From: Chitinispirillaceae bacterium
GTDB lineage: Bacteria; Fibrobacterota; Chitinivibrionia; Chitinivibrionales; Chitinispirillaceae
Direction: 5' to 3'
Assembly: GCA_016932075.1 (NCBI GenBank)
Contig: JAFGDP010000088.1
Span: forward strand, 1-41,783
Length of the DNA stretch: 41,783 nucleotides
Under the pieces are notes generated by a model. It had not been told where the DNA came from and did no database searches. It saw nothing but the letters and a program-made list of their open reading frames with translations. The number at the start of each line of letters is the position of its first letter. Positions within the stretch are counted from its first letter, which is position 1. Below, piece after piece: positions 7,562 through 15,535 of the stretch. The position numbers and the translations under genes were made by a program.

Positions 7562-8524
7562 TCAATCCACAATTCCTGCCCTGATCTCAGTCGAAGGGCG
7601 CATTCCCCAATCCGCTACACTTTTCATGTCCTCGGGAAGCGGTGATTCGATCCTGCACTCCCTGCCGGTGAAAGGATGCATAAAGGTTAGCGATTCGCAA
7701 TGAAGGGCCTGCCGGGGAAACATACGGTTGTACGTCTTACCATGGGGATTCGCCCGCCAGGCACAATACTCCTGTTCGCTCATGCCATACAGTTTGTCAC
7801 CAAGGATCGGAGCACCCATAAACGCCAAATGAACCCTGATCTGATGCGTCCTGCCGGTATGCGGGACCAGGGTGCAGAGCGAAAGATTCCCTCCCAGCGG
7901 GCGGACATCGGTAATTGTCGTGCATGCAGGCTTTCCTGCCGGATCAACACGATACTTATAGGAAATTGCCGAGCCAGATGCCTTGCCAATGGGAAGATCA
8001 ATCTCTCCCGTGTCCGGCTTCCCCCTGACGATCGCTCGATACACCTTCCGCAGGCCGCCCCGGGCAAAGAGCCTAGCGAACGGAGCTATTGACCCGCGCG
8101 AGGTCACGATCAGCACCACACCGGACGTCTCCCGGTCCAGCCTGTGCACGCAGTGGGCATGGGGAAAGGAGGGATCATGCACCTCCCGAAGCTGGTAGAT
8201 GAGGTTGTTTCGAAATGAGGTGCCTGCCCGGTGCACCAGAAGGTTGCCCGGTTTGTCAATGCCGTGGAGCCAGGGATCCTCATGGATGATGCGGTATGTC
8301 AGATCTGCGGCCGGCTCCTCAAATTCACCGGCGTCATAGGAGAGAATGTCGCCGGGGCTGACCGTGTCGGCAACCCCGAGCGCCATACCATTGCGAACGA
8401 TGCGTTCCTCCCGTACCCGCGTTTTCCATTTCTCAGCGCTGTAATAAGTAAACCGTGCGGCAAGATACGCAATGACCGGCGTGTCCTTTTTTACTGAACG
8501 CGGCACGGACGAGGAGAAAATCAT
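7562..8524 (-). CDS. RluA/RluD-family pseudouridine synthase
   Basis: 320-aa RNA-modifying enzyme that isomerises uridine to pseudouridine in rRNA or tRNA. An N-terminal S4-like RNA-binding segment (residues about 15-75, with the turn VRNGMALGVADTVSPGDIL) precedes the catalytic domain. The catalytic aspartate lies in HRLDRETSGVVLI near residue 130, and the family motifs KVYRAIVRG, TGRTHQIRVHLAFMGAPILGD and LHCESLTFMHPFTG follow. The start ATG overlaps the stop of the response regulator gene by 4 bp (ATGA), so the two are translationally coupled, which is an unusual pairing. Target uridine and exact subfamily (RluD or RluC) cannot be fixed from sequence. Confidence 0.93.
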   Translation of the reverse strand: MIFSSSVPRSVKKDTPVIAYLAARFTYYSAEKWKTRVREERIVRNGMALGVADTVSPGDILSYDAGEFEEPAADLTYRIIHEDPWLHGIDKPGNLLVHRAGTSFRNNLIYQLREVHDPSFPHAHCVHRLDRETSGVVLIVTSRGSIAPFARLFARGGLRKVYRAIVRGKPDTGEIDLPIGKASGSAISYKYRVDPAGKPACTTITDVRPLGGNLSLCTLVPHTGRTHQIRVHLAFMGAPILGDKLYGMSEQEYCAWRANPHGKTYNRMFPRQALHCESLTFMHPFTGRECRIESPLPEDMKSVADWGMRPSTEIRAGIVD

Positions 8525-9450
8525 AGTTCATTAATATAGAGCGGCTTGAATCCGTAGAAGGTCTTGTCGAAATAGTTGATGATCACGATCTCTGTCTGTA
8601 CGTTGTTCTGGAGGTTCACGATCAGGCGGTCGATATAACGGCGCGCAATAAAGAGGCCGCGGCCGTGGCCGTCGAGAAGACCGATGGGAAGGCCGCTGGT
8701 GTCGCGGGCAATCTGCCGGTTCATCCAGTACAGGACGTCGGATTTCTTGAGCCGGCCGCCCTTGTCCAGCACCGAAATGCCATACTTCTCCGGGTCGCGC
8801 ATCACCGTCACCACGATTGCCTTTTCATCGGGCAATTCACAGTCAACATCCCACTCGTCCTTGCGCTCCGGCGATTCGCTCCTGATGCCGTAAAATATAG
8901 CGTTTGTCAACAATTCGACAATAACCACCTCGAGTCGTTTTGCACGCTTGTAATCGCCGATAAGTTCGGTGATCACCCTGGCGTGACTGTCGAGGTGCCT
9001 CGCCGTCTTGATCAGAAAGTCGTTCTTTGTTGCGCCGGCTTCGAAATGCTGTTCAAGACCGAATATGTCATTAGACAAAAGGTTTTTGATGATAACCGAC
9101 AGCTCGTTGAAATTGAACGGCGCCGTTTTCACGAAGATATTGCCGATATCGTAGTTCTGCGCAAGCTCGAGGTAATCTTCAACATTATATGCGGTAATAA
9201 GAACACGCTTGATGACGGGATACCGTTCCTTTACGAGTCTAAGAAGGTCGAATCCCCGCATGCCGGGCATGTTGATGTCCGAAAGCACCAGGTCGACCGG
9301 TGTTGCGGCAAGCAGTTCCAGCGCGCCGGGTCCGTCGACGGTATCGCGCACCGCATACCCCTCGACATCGCGCAGATAATCGACGATCATCTGCCTGATC
9401 TCAGGCTCGTCGTCGACGACGAGAATGGTTCCCTTTCCTCTTTCGCTCAT
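8521..9450 (-). CDS. Response regulator fused to RsbW-like HATPase (anti-sigma-type) domain
   Basis: 309-aa two-domain signalling protein. Residues 1-125 form a receiver domain with the acidic pair D13/D14, phospho-acceptor D58 (LSDINMPGM), switch T86 and K108. A linker helix of about 40 residues follows. Residues about 160-300 look like a GHKL ATPase of the RsbW/SpoIIAB class: N-box EVVIVELLTNAIFYG and G-box LLDGHGRGLFIARRYIDRLIV. There is no HisKA dimerisation helix with a phospho-histidine. Output is therefore probably partner binding or serine phosphorylation of a STAS protein; two STAS proteins are encoded at 11920 and 19971. It forms an operon with the pseudouridine synthase. Domains are clear; partners are inferred. 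Confidence 0.9.
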   Translation of the reverse strand: MSERGKGTILVVDDEPEIRQMIVDYLRDVEGYAVRDTVDGPGALELLAATPVDLVLSDINMPGMRGFDLLRLVKERYPVIKRVLITAYNVEDYLELAQNYDIGNIFVKTAPFNFNELSVIIKNLLSNDIFGLEQHFEAGATKNDFLIKTARHLDSHARVITELIGDYKRAKRLEVVIVELLTNAIFYGIRSESPERKDEWDVDCELPDEKAIVVTVMRDPEKYGISVLDKGGRLKKSDVLYWMNRQIARDTSGLPIGLLDGHGRGLFIARRYIDRLIVNLQNNVQTEIVIINYFDKTFYGFKPLYINEL

Positions 9451-9618
9451 GCGGGATCTGCCGTTCCTTTCCCCGAACAGTCCGGATTACCATTATATAA
9501 TTTTGTACATTCAATGGGTACAGTCATGTTTATCTATCCCCCTCGTGTCACCGGGATACACGGACCGCAGACGGTGATATCCGCACAAACGTCCCGCTGC
9601 TGAAGAGAAGGGAGCACG

Positions 9619-11853
9619 GTGAGGCCGACGGAACATCTGGACGCCGCAGGATGTTCTTTTGAACGCACGTTCAGAACCGGTATCCTGTGGTTTCGCATGC
9701 CCGGGTTCATCTCATGGGCAGCGGTATCGGCAGGGTGCAGTATCGCTTTTTTTCTGCCGCAGGGTTATAGCCTCTATCGCGCTCCCCCGGTGATTACCGA
9801 TGCGCTCATCGCGGCACTGGCCCTGTTTCTTTTCGCAGGTGTCTTTTCACGAAAAAACCGGGTCCGCTTCACTGCGTTTCTTTTTGCTGCTATTGCCGCA
9901 TGCACCATTCATCAGGCGCACCAGTATCGCGTGTTTTCATCATTTGGTGCCTGCATACAAAGCCATGGGAACATCTCGCTTATCGGTAAAGTGGTATCAC
10001 CGCCCCTGCCCAAGTATGAGCATTTTCACTTTTTATTTCGGATCGATTCGGTTAAGGCAACCTCCGCTGCTGCAGCCAGCCTGGAAGGAATAACAATCGA
10101 TTGTACTACCCCCTTTGAACCGCCGCACTATGGTACCGTTGCGATCAATGGCCGCTATGAGCGGCCGCGCGCGCGGAGAAATCCGTATGAATACGATGAA
10201 TACACTGCAATGATGGCCAAGGGAATCTGGGGCAGGGTTGCTGCAGAGGAATGCCGGATCGTGTCGGCCAAGCGTTTCCGGCTGGAGCAGCTATCCTGCT
10301 CGTTCCGCGCCATTGCGATACGAACGCTCCGGAAAGTAGCGGACTATGATCACCGCGCGCTCCTTCAGGCCTGTTTTCTCGGCGATACGGAATTCCTCTC
10401 ACCGTATATCAAAGACATTTTCAGGGCTTCGGGAATCTACCACCTGATTGCCATATCCGGCCTCAACACCGCCATGCTGACCGCGGCACTCTACTTCCTG
10501 CTGCGGCTTTTTCCGCTGGGAAGGATCGCGCCGCACCTGATCTGCATCACGGCGCTCTGGCTTTATCTTCTCTTTGTCGGGATGATCCCCTCGCTTTTTC
10601 GCGCGACCATCATGGCCACCTTGGTCATTGCCGCGTTCCTGTTTGAGCGCAAGCACTACGCCATGCAGACGCTCGGACTGGCAGGAACCGCGTGGCTTTT
10701 CATGTCGCCTGAAAGCCTGTTTCATCCCGGTTACCAGCTTTCGTTTGCCGCCACGGCGGCCATTCTGGTCCTGTTTCCCGTCCTGTACCGTTCTCTGCCG
10801 CACCCTGAAAATCGCATCATGCGACCGGTCACTGTTTTTATATATTCGTCGCTTTGCATCTCACTGGTGAGCTTCTGCGCAACCGCTCCGGTCCTGCTGT
10901 ACCATTTCGGAACGATCTCCTGGTACGGCATATTCGCCAACCTCATTGCCGTGGGGGCCATGACCGTAAGCATGTGGGCATTTTTTTTCGGGCTCCTCGT
11001 TGAAATGGTCGCGCCTTTTGCCACAACGGTACCGTTGTGGATAGGGGAACGGTTCCTGGATATCGTCACAGGTACAGGCGCGCTTGCGCAGCGCATTCCG
11101 TGGAGCCAGGGGTCCTATCCGGTTCCTTGGATCGAGCTGCTTGTCCTTTATGCCCTGTTTTGTATCGGCTGTGCTGCTGTCAGAAGGGAGAGAATCACCA
11201 CCTACCTTCTGATCTCTTTGGCAATAATCGCGCTTTTCGTTCCAATTGACTTTGTGGTCCGTCAATTGCGACCATCCGCCACGGCCGTGCTGTTTGACCT
11301 TGAAAAGGATGCGGCGGCAGGCATCAAGTGGCCAGACCACCGTGTGTGGGTGGTCAGCACCGCTCACCACGCTTCTCTGCGTCGGCAGATTGAACGACAC
11401 ATCCTCCCCTGGGTGAGACATTGCGGCAGAAACAGAATTGACATGCTTCTTGTCCCCGAGAATGCCGCGAAGCGGCTCTCCCTTTCAACATCCAAATCAC
11501 AAGCGCTTTCCGGCGCGCGCATGGTCACCTTTGCCGACAAGAAAAAAGAAACGCCTGCCACTGACCATCCGTCAGCCCATGCCGAAGGGACGTTGTTGCT
11601 GCGTGCCGCCCCATGCAGGGGATGCGCCTATTGGATTAGGGAGCGACCTCAGGGCATTGATCTGCATATCGCAGCGTGCGGCACCGACACCTGTTTGTAC
11701 CTTCCCTTTCCCGGCACACAGAAAAAAACGACCGCAGGACCTCACCGTGAAAGGTCAGGCGCCGTGATATATGCCTTCAAACGCAAACGTATTCAAACGA
11801 GCCGATCGTTGCGGGAAGACCACCCCCTGGTGTCCTCGTTCCCGAAAGAATAA
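9619..11853 (+). CDS. comEC: ComEC/Rec2-family DNA-uptake channel protein with degenerate C-terminal domain
   Basis: 744-aa membrane protein, related to the channel that takes single-stranded DNA across the inner membrane during transformation. GTG 9619 is used, with AAGGGAG 5 bp upstream. After two or three N-terminal helices comes an OB-like DUF4131 segment (about residues 115-215, ending RRNPYEYDEYTAMMAKGIWG). The Competence domain follows (ACFLGDTEFLSPYIKDIFRA, GIYHLIAISGLNTAMLTAAL, about 250-540) with 8-9 helices. The C-terminal 190 residues align in outline with the metallo-beta-lactamase domain (AVLFDLEKDAAAGIKW, RNRIDMLLVPENAAKRLS), but the metal-binding THxDxDH motif is absent. The region ends in a basic tail. 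It may still act as a channel but is unlikely to be a nuclease through that domain. Confidence 0.88.
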   Translation: MRPTEHLDAAGCSFERTFRTGILWFRMPGFISWAAVSAGCSIAFFLPQGYSLYRAPPVITDALIAALALFLFAGVFSRKNRVRFTAFLFAAIAACTIHQAHQYRVFSSFGACIQSHGNISLIGKVVSPPLPKYEHFHFLFRIDSVKATSAAAASLEGITIDCTTPFEPPHYGTVAINGRYERPRARRNPYEYDEYTAMMAKGIWGRVAAEECRIVSAKRFRLEQLSCSFRAIAIRTLRKVADYDHRALLQACFLGDTEFLSPYIKDIFRASGIYHLIAISGLNTAMLTAALYFLLRLFPLGRIAPHLICITALWLYLLFVGMIPSLFRATIMATLVIAAFLFERKHYAMQTLGLAGTAWLFMSPESLFHPGYQLSFAATAAILVLFPVLYRSLPHPENRIMRPVTVFIYSSLCISLVSFCATAPVLLYHFGTISWYGIFANLIAVGAMTVSMWAFFFGLLVEMVAPFATTVPLWIGERFLDIVTGTGALAQRIPWSQGSYPVPWIELLVLYALFCIGCAAVRRERITTYLLISLAIIALFVPIDFVVRQLRPSATAVLFDLEKDAAAGIKWPDHRVWVVSTAHHASLRRQIERHILPWVRHCGRNRIDMLLVPENAAKRLSLSTSKSQALSGARMVTFADKKKETPATDHPSAHAEGTLLLRAAPCRGCAYWIRERPQGIDLHIAACGTDTCLYLPFPGTQKKTTAGPHRERSGAVIYAFKRKRIQTSRSLREDHPLVSSFPKE

Positions 11854-11855
11854 CC

Positions 11856-11884
11856 TTGATTACCGTACAATCGTTATTTATACT
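11856..11884 (+). promoter_or_regulatory. Promoter of the STAS-esterase-DJ-1 group
   Basis: -35 TTGATT (11856-11861) and -10 TATACT (11879-11884) with a 17-bp spacer, starting 2 bp after the comEC stop. It supports ATG 11920 rather than the upstream TTG 11887 as the STAS start, since transcription would begin near 11891. Confidence 0.7.
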
Positions 11885-11919
11885 TTTTGTTCGCCTTACG
11901 ATCCAAGGAATCCGCTGCC

Positions 11920-12279
11920 ATGGAATCAGCATCCGATTTATCGATACGCCGTGAAGAGTGGAATGGATGGCAGATTCTTAACCTTGCCGGCCCGTTTGTC
12001 GTCAAATCCTTTAACACCGTGCGCAGGCTGTTTGATGAACTCGAGGCGACCCCTCAGCCGCGCGTTGCGGTCGACATGACCAGCGTCGGCCAGATTGACT
12101 CAAGCGCCCTCACCGTCATCCTCAACCTTCAGAAGCGGCTCAAGGCAAAGGGTGGACGCCTTGCGGTCATCGGACCGAGCAAGGATATCAGCGAAACGTT
12201 TTCGATCGTCGGCTTCAGTCTTGCGGTGCCGGTGTACAGCAGCAGAAGCACCTTCGAAAAACTTTCACTGCAGGACTGA
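11920..12279 (+). CDS. STAS-domain anti-sigma-factor antagonist
   Basis: 119-aa single-domain STAS protein of the SpoIIAA/RsbV type. Such proteins bind RsbW-like kinases and are switched off by serine phosphorylation. The core motif VAVDMTSVGQIDSSALTVIL places the phosphorylatable serine at S62 (SpoIIAA S58 equivalent). The usual following glycine is alanine. The C-terminal RLKAKGGRLAVIGPSKDISE segment fits helix 2 to strand 4. AAGGA lies 10 bp before the ATG. Its TGA overlaps the ATG of the esterase gene by 1 bp, so the two are coupled. The RsbW-like response regulator at 8521-9450 is a candidate partner (inference). Confidence 0.9.
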   Translation: MESASDLSIRREEWNGWQILNLAGPFVVKSFNTVRRLFDELEATPQPRVAVDMTSVGQIDSSALTVILNLQKRLKAKGGRLAVIGPSKDISETFSIVGFSLAVPVYSSRSTFEKLSLQD

Positions 12280-13490
12280 TGCCGACGCGTACCTTCCTCT
12301 CTGTTTTTTGTATTCTCACCGGCGCGGGTTGGCTGGGCTGCGTAAAGGAGCCCCCCCCTCCCTGTTCAATGAGCGACCTGCTCTCCTTTTTCAGCGGTCC
12401 GACCGACTCGGTCCCTGCGGTATTGCGTTCCTGTTCTCTTGACACAGCAGCATTCAGGAAGGCCCTTGACTCTTTGCGTATTGCCAGCCCGGCAGGTGAC
12501 CGGAAAACGGTACTCACCGACGTTGACGGCATACCGTACACCCTGGGGTATCGGACACCGCAGCATATACGCCAGGATACGCTGTATCCTCTTATTATCT
12601 ATCTCCACGGCGGTATCGGGACCGAGCGAAACGACAAGGGCGACAGCGCGTTTCTCATGCTCGAAGCGCTTGCCGACACCTTCAGGCTGTTTTGTGCTAG
12701 TCCGTCCGCCAACCGGAACGCTCCCTGGTGGAGCAATGCCGGGCTTACCCGTATTCTCCAATCGCTCCGCTACATGACGCTCCACTATCCTATACATCCT
12801 GACAAGGTGTTTTGCGCGGGCGTCTCCGACGGAGCGACCGGATGCTACGCCGCCGCCAATACCATTAACGGCCCCTTTGCCGGCTTTTTCGCCATCTCGG
12901 GATTCGGCGGCATGCTTCCCAATCTCGGCATGCGTCTTGTTCCAAAAAACCTTATGCAACGTCCTATCTATAATGTAAATGCGGAACTGGATCACCTTTA
13001 TCCTGCCGAGTATGTGCGACGGTTTGTGCAGGACCTCAAGCATCTGGGTGTAGTCATAACCGATACTATTTACCCAAAGGAGAAACACGGTTTCGAGTAT
13101 CGTGACAAAGAAATGGGAGCGCTGGCACAGCGGATACGGTCATGGTCCAGGCCCCGCAGCACGGCTGTCATGTGGACCTTTGTGCCGGGAGTTCCCAATG
13201 TGCCGCCAAATTTGATTGACTGGGAAACCACCTCTGAAGATGCCTTTGTCAGGCTCTATTGGCGCAATGATACCATGACCGTCCGGTCCCAAGGGCTTGC
13301 ATCATTTGTCGTCTCTCTTCCCCGTTCATCAGGAATAGAACGCGCAACCTGCCGCTTTCCGGCAAAACAAAAACTCCTTCGCACCGTATATCCGGAAAAA
13401 GATCCCTCGCCCCAGGAGCTCAAGCATATGGCGCACCATTGCTTTCCCCAGCCCTCCGGAGCGTATTTTTTCCGTATCACGTTGCCATAA
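12279..13490 (+). CDS. Alpha/beta-hydrolase (esterase/depolymerase-like), probable lipoprotein
   Basis: 403-aa exported hydrolase. The N-terminus has a short basic start, a hydrophobic run and a cysteine (GAGWLGC, Cys21) that fits a weak lipobox. Residues about 85-290 show the alpha/beta-hydrolase core of the PHB-depolymerase/feruloyl-esterase type: YPLIIYLHGGIGTERND (oxyanion strand), nucleophile elbow AGVSDGATG (GxSxG), an acid candidate in NAELDHLYPAEYV and the histidine in YPKEKHGFEYRD. A C-terminal beta-rich extension of about 110 residues has no recognised family. It is translated in a 1-bp overlap with the STAS gene. Substrate is unknown; a cell-surface ester hydrolase is the reasonable reading. 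Confidence 0.85.
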   Translation: MPTRTFLSVFCILTGAGWLGCVKEPPPPCSMSDLLSFFSGPTDSVPAVLRSCSLDTAAFRKALDSLRIASPAGDRKTVLTDVDGIPYTLGYRTPQHIRQDTLYPLIIYLHGGIGTERNDKGDSAFLMLEALADTFRLFCASPSANRNAPWWSNAGLTRILQSLRYMTLHYPIHPDKVFCAGVSDGATGCYAAANTINGPFAGFFAISGFGGMLPNLGMRLVPKNLMQRPIYNVNAELDHLYPAEYVRRFVQDLKHLGVVITDTIYPKEKHGFEYRDKEMGALAQRIRSWSRPRSTAVMWTFVPGVPNVPPNLIDWETTSEDAFVRLYWRNDTMTVRSQGLASFVVSLPRSSGIERATCRFPAKQKLLRTVYPEKDPSPQELKHMAHHCFPQPSGAYFFRITLP

Positions 13491-13514
13491 GATCCTGTTG
13501 CCACGGAGGTACCT

Positions 13515-14060
13515 ATGCCGCACTGTATCACCATTCTATCGCCCGGATTTGAAGAAACCGAGGCGGTCACGGTTATTGATCTTTTACGCCGAGCACAGAT
13601 TAGAGTCTCTGTGCTCGGGCTGCATTCCCTTGCGGTGAAAGGATCCCACGATATCACTATCCGTACTGATGGGCTGCTACAGGATTTTGACGAGCCGTTT
13701 GACGGCATTGTTCTGCCGGGCGGCATGCCAGGAACAACCAACCTTGCAGAGTCGAACACCGTACTCGATCTGGTGCGCGACGCGCACTGCAGACAAGCGC
13801 TCTGCGCCGCCATCTGCGCCGCTCCTCTGGTGCTTGGCAGGGCGGGCATTCTGCAGAACAGAACCGCGACCTGCTATCCGGGCATTGAAAAGGAGCTCTT
13901 CGGTGCAACGGTGGTAAAAGAAACCGTGGTGCGCGATAAGAATATCATTACCAGCAGAGGCCCTGGAACTGCCGTGGCATTCGGTCTTGCAATTGTTTCG
14001 TACCTCGCGGGACAAACAGAAGCTGACCGCATCGCCGCTGCCGTTCTCCATTCCCGCTAG
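13515..14060 (+). CDS. DJ-1/PfpI (YajL/ThiJ) family protein
   Basis: 181-aa flavodoxin-like cytoplasmic protein. The reactive cysteine lies in the nucleophile elbow LCAAICAAPLVLG (C101, equivalent to human DJ-1 C106), with its glutamate partner E16 in GFEETEAVTVID. The segments VLPGGMPGTTNL and IITSRGPGTAVAFGLAIV are typical of the DJ-1/YajL branch rather than PfpI proteases. Family members have been linked to oxidative stress and repair of glyoxal-damaged molecules. ACGGAGGT lies 5 bp before the ATG. It follows the esterase gene by 24 bp and is probably the last gene of that transcript. It is convergent, with 2 bp between, with the basic-tailed protein. Confidence 0.94.
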   Translation: MPHCITILSPGFEETEAVTVIDLLRRAQIRVSVLGLHSLAVKGSHDITIRTDGLLQDFDEPFDGIVLPGGMPGTTNLAESNTVLDLVRDAHCRQALCAAICAAPLVLGRAGILQNRTATCYPGIEKELFGATVVKETVVRDKNIITSRGPGTAVAFGLAIVSYLAGQTEADRIAAAVLHSR

Positions 14061-14062
14061 CG

Positions 14063-14482
14063 TCATTTTCTGCCAGCGCGCCGGCGTTGGCGCTTCCCGC
14101 CCGCTTTCGTCGCCCGCCGCGCTCCCGCTCTGCCCATGGTATTCTTTCTCTCCGTGGTTTTCCCGCGGGCCGGTCTGTCACTTAGTCCGGTCTTTTTCTG
14201 CATGTAGACCGTCACCTTTGCGAGCAGGGGCATTGACGCATGTTCCAGCCCGTTGACCATGAGCCAAAGATAAGGATCCTGGTCATACCATCTCCTCCTC
14301 TTCTGATCCAGCGGAAAATCGAGCAAGTACTTTTCGAGAAGCGCGGGCGCATGGTCGCTGATGATCTCCAGAACGCCCGCAACAACAGGTTCGCGTCGCC
14401 TGACCGGCGCATCTTTCAGCCATTCCAGAAGCTTTGCAATTTTTTCATGGGCATCATACCACCGTTTTGTCGGCTGCTGCAT
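14063..14482 (-). CDS. Hypothetical protein with very basic C-terminal tail
   Basis: 139-aa protein of no recognised family. ATG 14482 is preferred because GGGAGG stands 7 bp before it; the upstream in-frame ATG at 14545 has none. Residues 1-95 are predicted helical (DAHEKIAKLLEWLKD, VAGVLEIISDHAPALLEKYL) with tryptophan/tyrosine-rich turns (KRRRWYDQDPYLWLMVNGLE). Residues about 97-139 form a lysine/arginine-rich tail ending RRATKAGGKRQRRRAGRK, which suggests nucleic-acid contact. The gene has no obvious operon partner. Its 3' end abuts the DJ-1 gene. Coding status rests on the ribosome site and normal composition. Confidence 0.7.
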   Translation of the reverse strand: MQQPTKRWYDAHEKIAKLLEWLKDAPVRRREPVVAGVLEIISDHAPALLEKYLLDFPLDQKRRRWYDQDPYLWLMVNGLEHASMPLLAKVTVYMQKKTGLSDRPARGKTTERKNTMGRAGARRATKAGGKRQRRRAGRK

Positions 14483-14755
14483 GATACGCCTCCCGGTGAA
14501 AAGAGAACAACAGGTCCCTTCTACCTCAAGTCCGCCTTTTGGCACACGCGTATCCCTGTCTCTTTTCAGGAGCTCGCCGTGTCAACCCCTTAATTATATG
14601 ATTTCCGGCACTGCTACGGTCACTGATTTTATGCTGGTTTCTCAATACGTTTTTTTGACGATTTTAAGGACGCAAAACTGTACACTAGTACCATGATATT
14701 CCTGAAGCCGTATTGGCGTGCGCACTGGACAGGTGTGCCCCTTGGGCCGGAAACT

Positions 14756-15529
14756 ATGACAACGAACGGTTTCCTTTTTCGCAGGATCAGAGCATACCGC
14801 CTTTTCCCCTTTGTGCTGATCATCATGGTTACCGCCGCCTCCGGATCCGGTCGTGAACAGGTCACCACCTCATATGATGACGGATCACTCAAGGAGCGAT
14901 TTTTCATTACCAAGGACTCAACCGGCAGAGAAGTCATGGATAGCCTGTTTTGCGCATATCACAAAAACGGTAAAAAAAAGATGGAACTCTTCTACCGAAA
15001 CGGGAGTGAACAGGGGCAGGTCCGGGGATGGTACAAAACCGGCGCACCTGAATTCACCTGCTTCTACCAGGAGGGAAAACTTCATGGCACCAAGAGCTGC
15101 TGGTACAAAAACGGTGCAATAAAAAGCAGAGGCTCCTGGAACAACGGCGCCAAAGATGGCCCGTTTGAATCCTGGTATGAAAACGGTCGCTATCGCCTGC
15201 AGGGCGCCTTTTGCGCTGATACGCAGTGCGGCGAATTCCGTCGCTGGTATGAAAACGGCACGCTCCGTTCGATCGTCTCATTTAAAAAAGGAGCATTGAA
15301 CGGTCCGGTAAAGTGGTATCATGCAAATGGTGAGCTTGCCATTGTAGGGTACTATGATGAAAACGGCAAACGGGCGTTCCGCTGGCAGCTTTATCACAAA
15401 AACGGAGAAAAATGCGCTGATGTTCTCTATGCAGGTGGTATAATCGAGAAAAAGGAATATTTCGCGCCGGATTCGGTCATTGAATCCATGTTTCGCGAGA
15501 TCGAGGAGGAGACCGCAAGGAAGAAGTAA
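14756..15529 (+). CDS. Exported MORN-like repeat protein (YwqK-type)
   Basis: 257-aa protein with an N-terminal hydrophobic segment (YRLFPFVLIIMVTAASGSG) that serves as signal or anchor. It is followed by about seven repeats of roughly 23 residues with the core xWYxNGxxxxxxxF: YHKNGKKK, WYKTGAPE, WYKNGAIK, WYENGRYR, WYENGTLR, WYHANGEL and LYHKNGEK. These are the MORN-variant repeats found in proteins annotated as YwqK-type antitoxins. That annotation is not functional evidence here, since no toxin gene is adjacent. ATG 14756 is preferred. The upstream in-frame ATG 14693 lies very close to a possible promoter (TTGACG at 14655). Neither start has a strong ribosome site. The C-terminus is a charged helix ending ETARKK. 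Confidence 0.82.
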   Translation: MTTNGFLFRRIRAYRLFPFVLIIMVTAASGSGREQVTTSYDDGSLKERFFITKDSTGREVMDSLFCAYHKNGKKKMELFYRNGSEQGQVRGWYKTGAPEFTCFYQEGKLHGTKSCWYKNGAIKSRGSWNNGAKDGPFESWYENGRYRLQGAFCADTQCGEFRRWYENGTLRSIVSFKKGALNGPVKWYHANGELAIVGYYDENGKRAFRWQLYHKNGEKCADVLYAGGIIEKKEYFAPDSVIESMFREIEEETARKK

Positions 15530-15535
15530 CGGCCG

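Noticed and set aside
8665..9603. 312-codon open frame on the plus strand
   Set aside because: It is antisense to the response regulator fusion, whose receiver and ATPase motifs are unmistakable.
14693..15529. Antitoxin of a toxin-antitoxin pair (the usual label for YwqK-like MORN proteins)
   Set aside because: No toxin-like gene is adjacent. The protein has an export signal, so only the repeat family is claimed.
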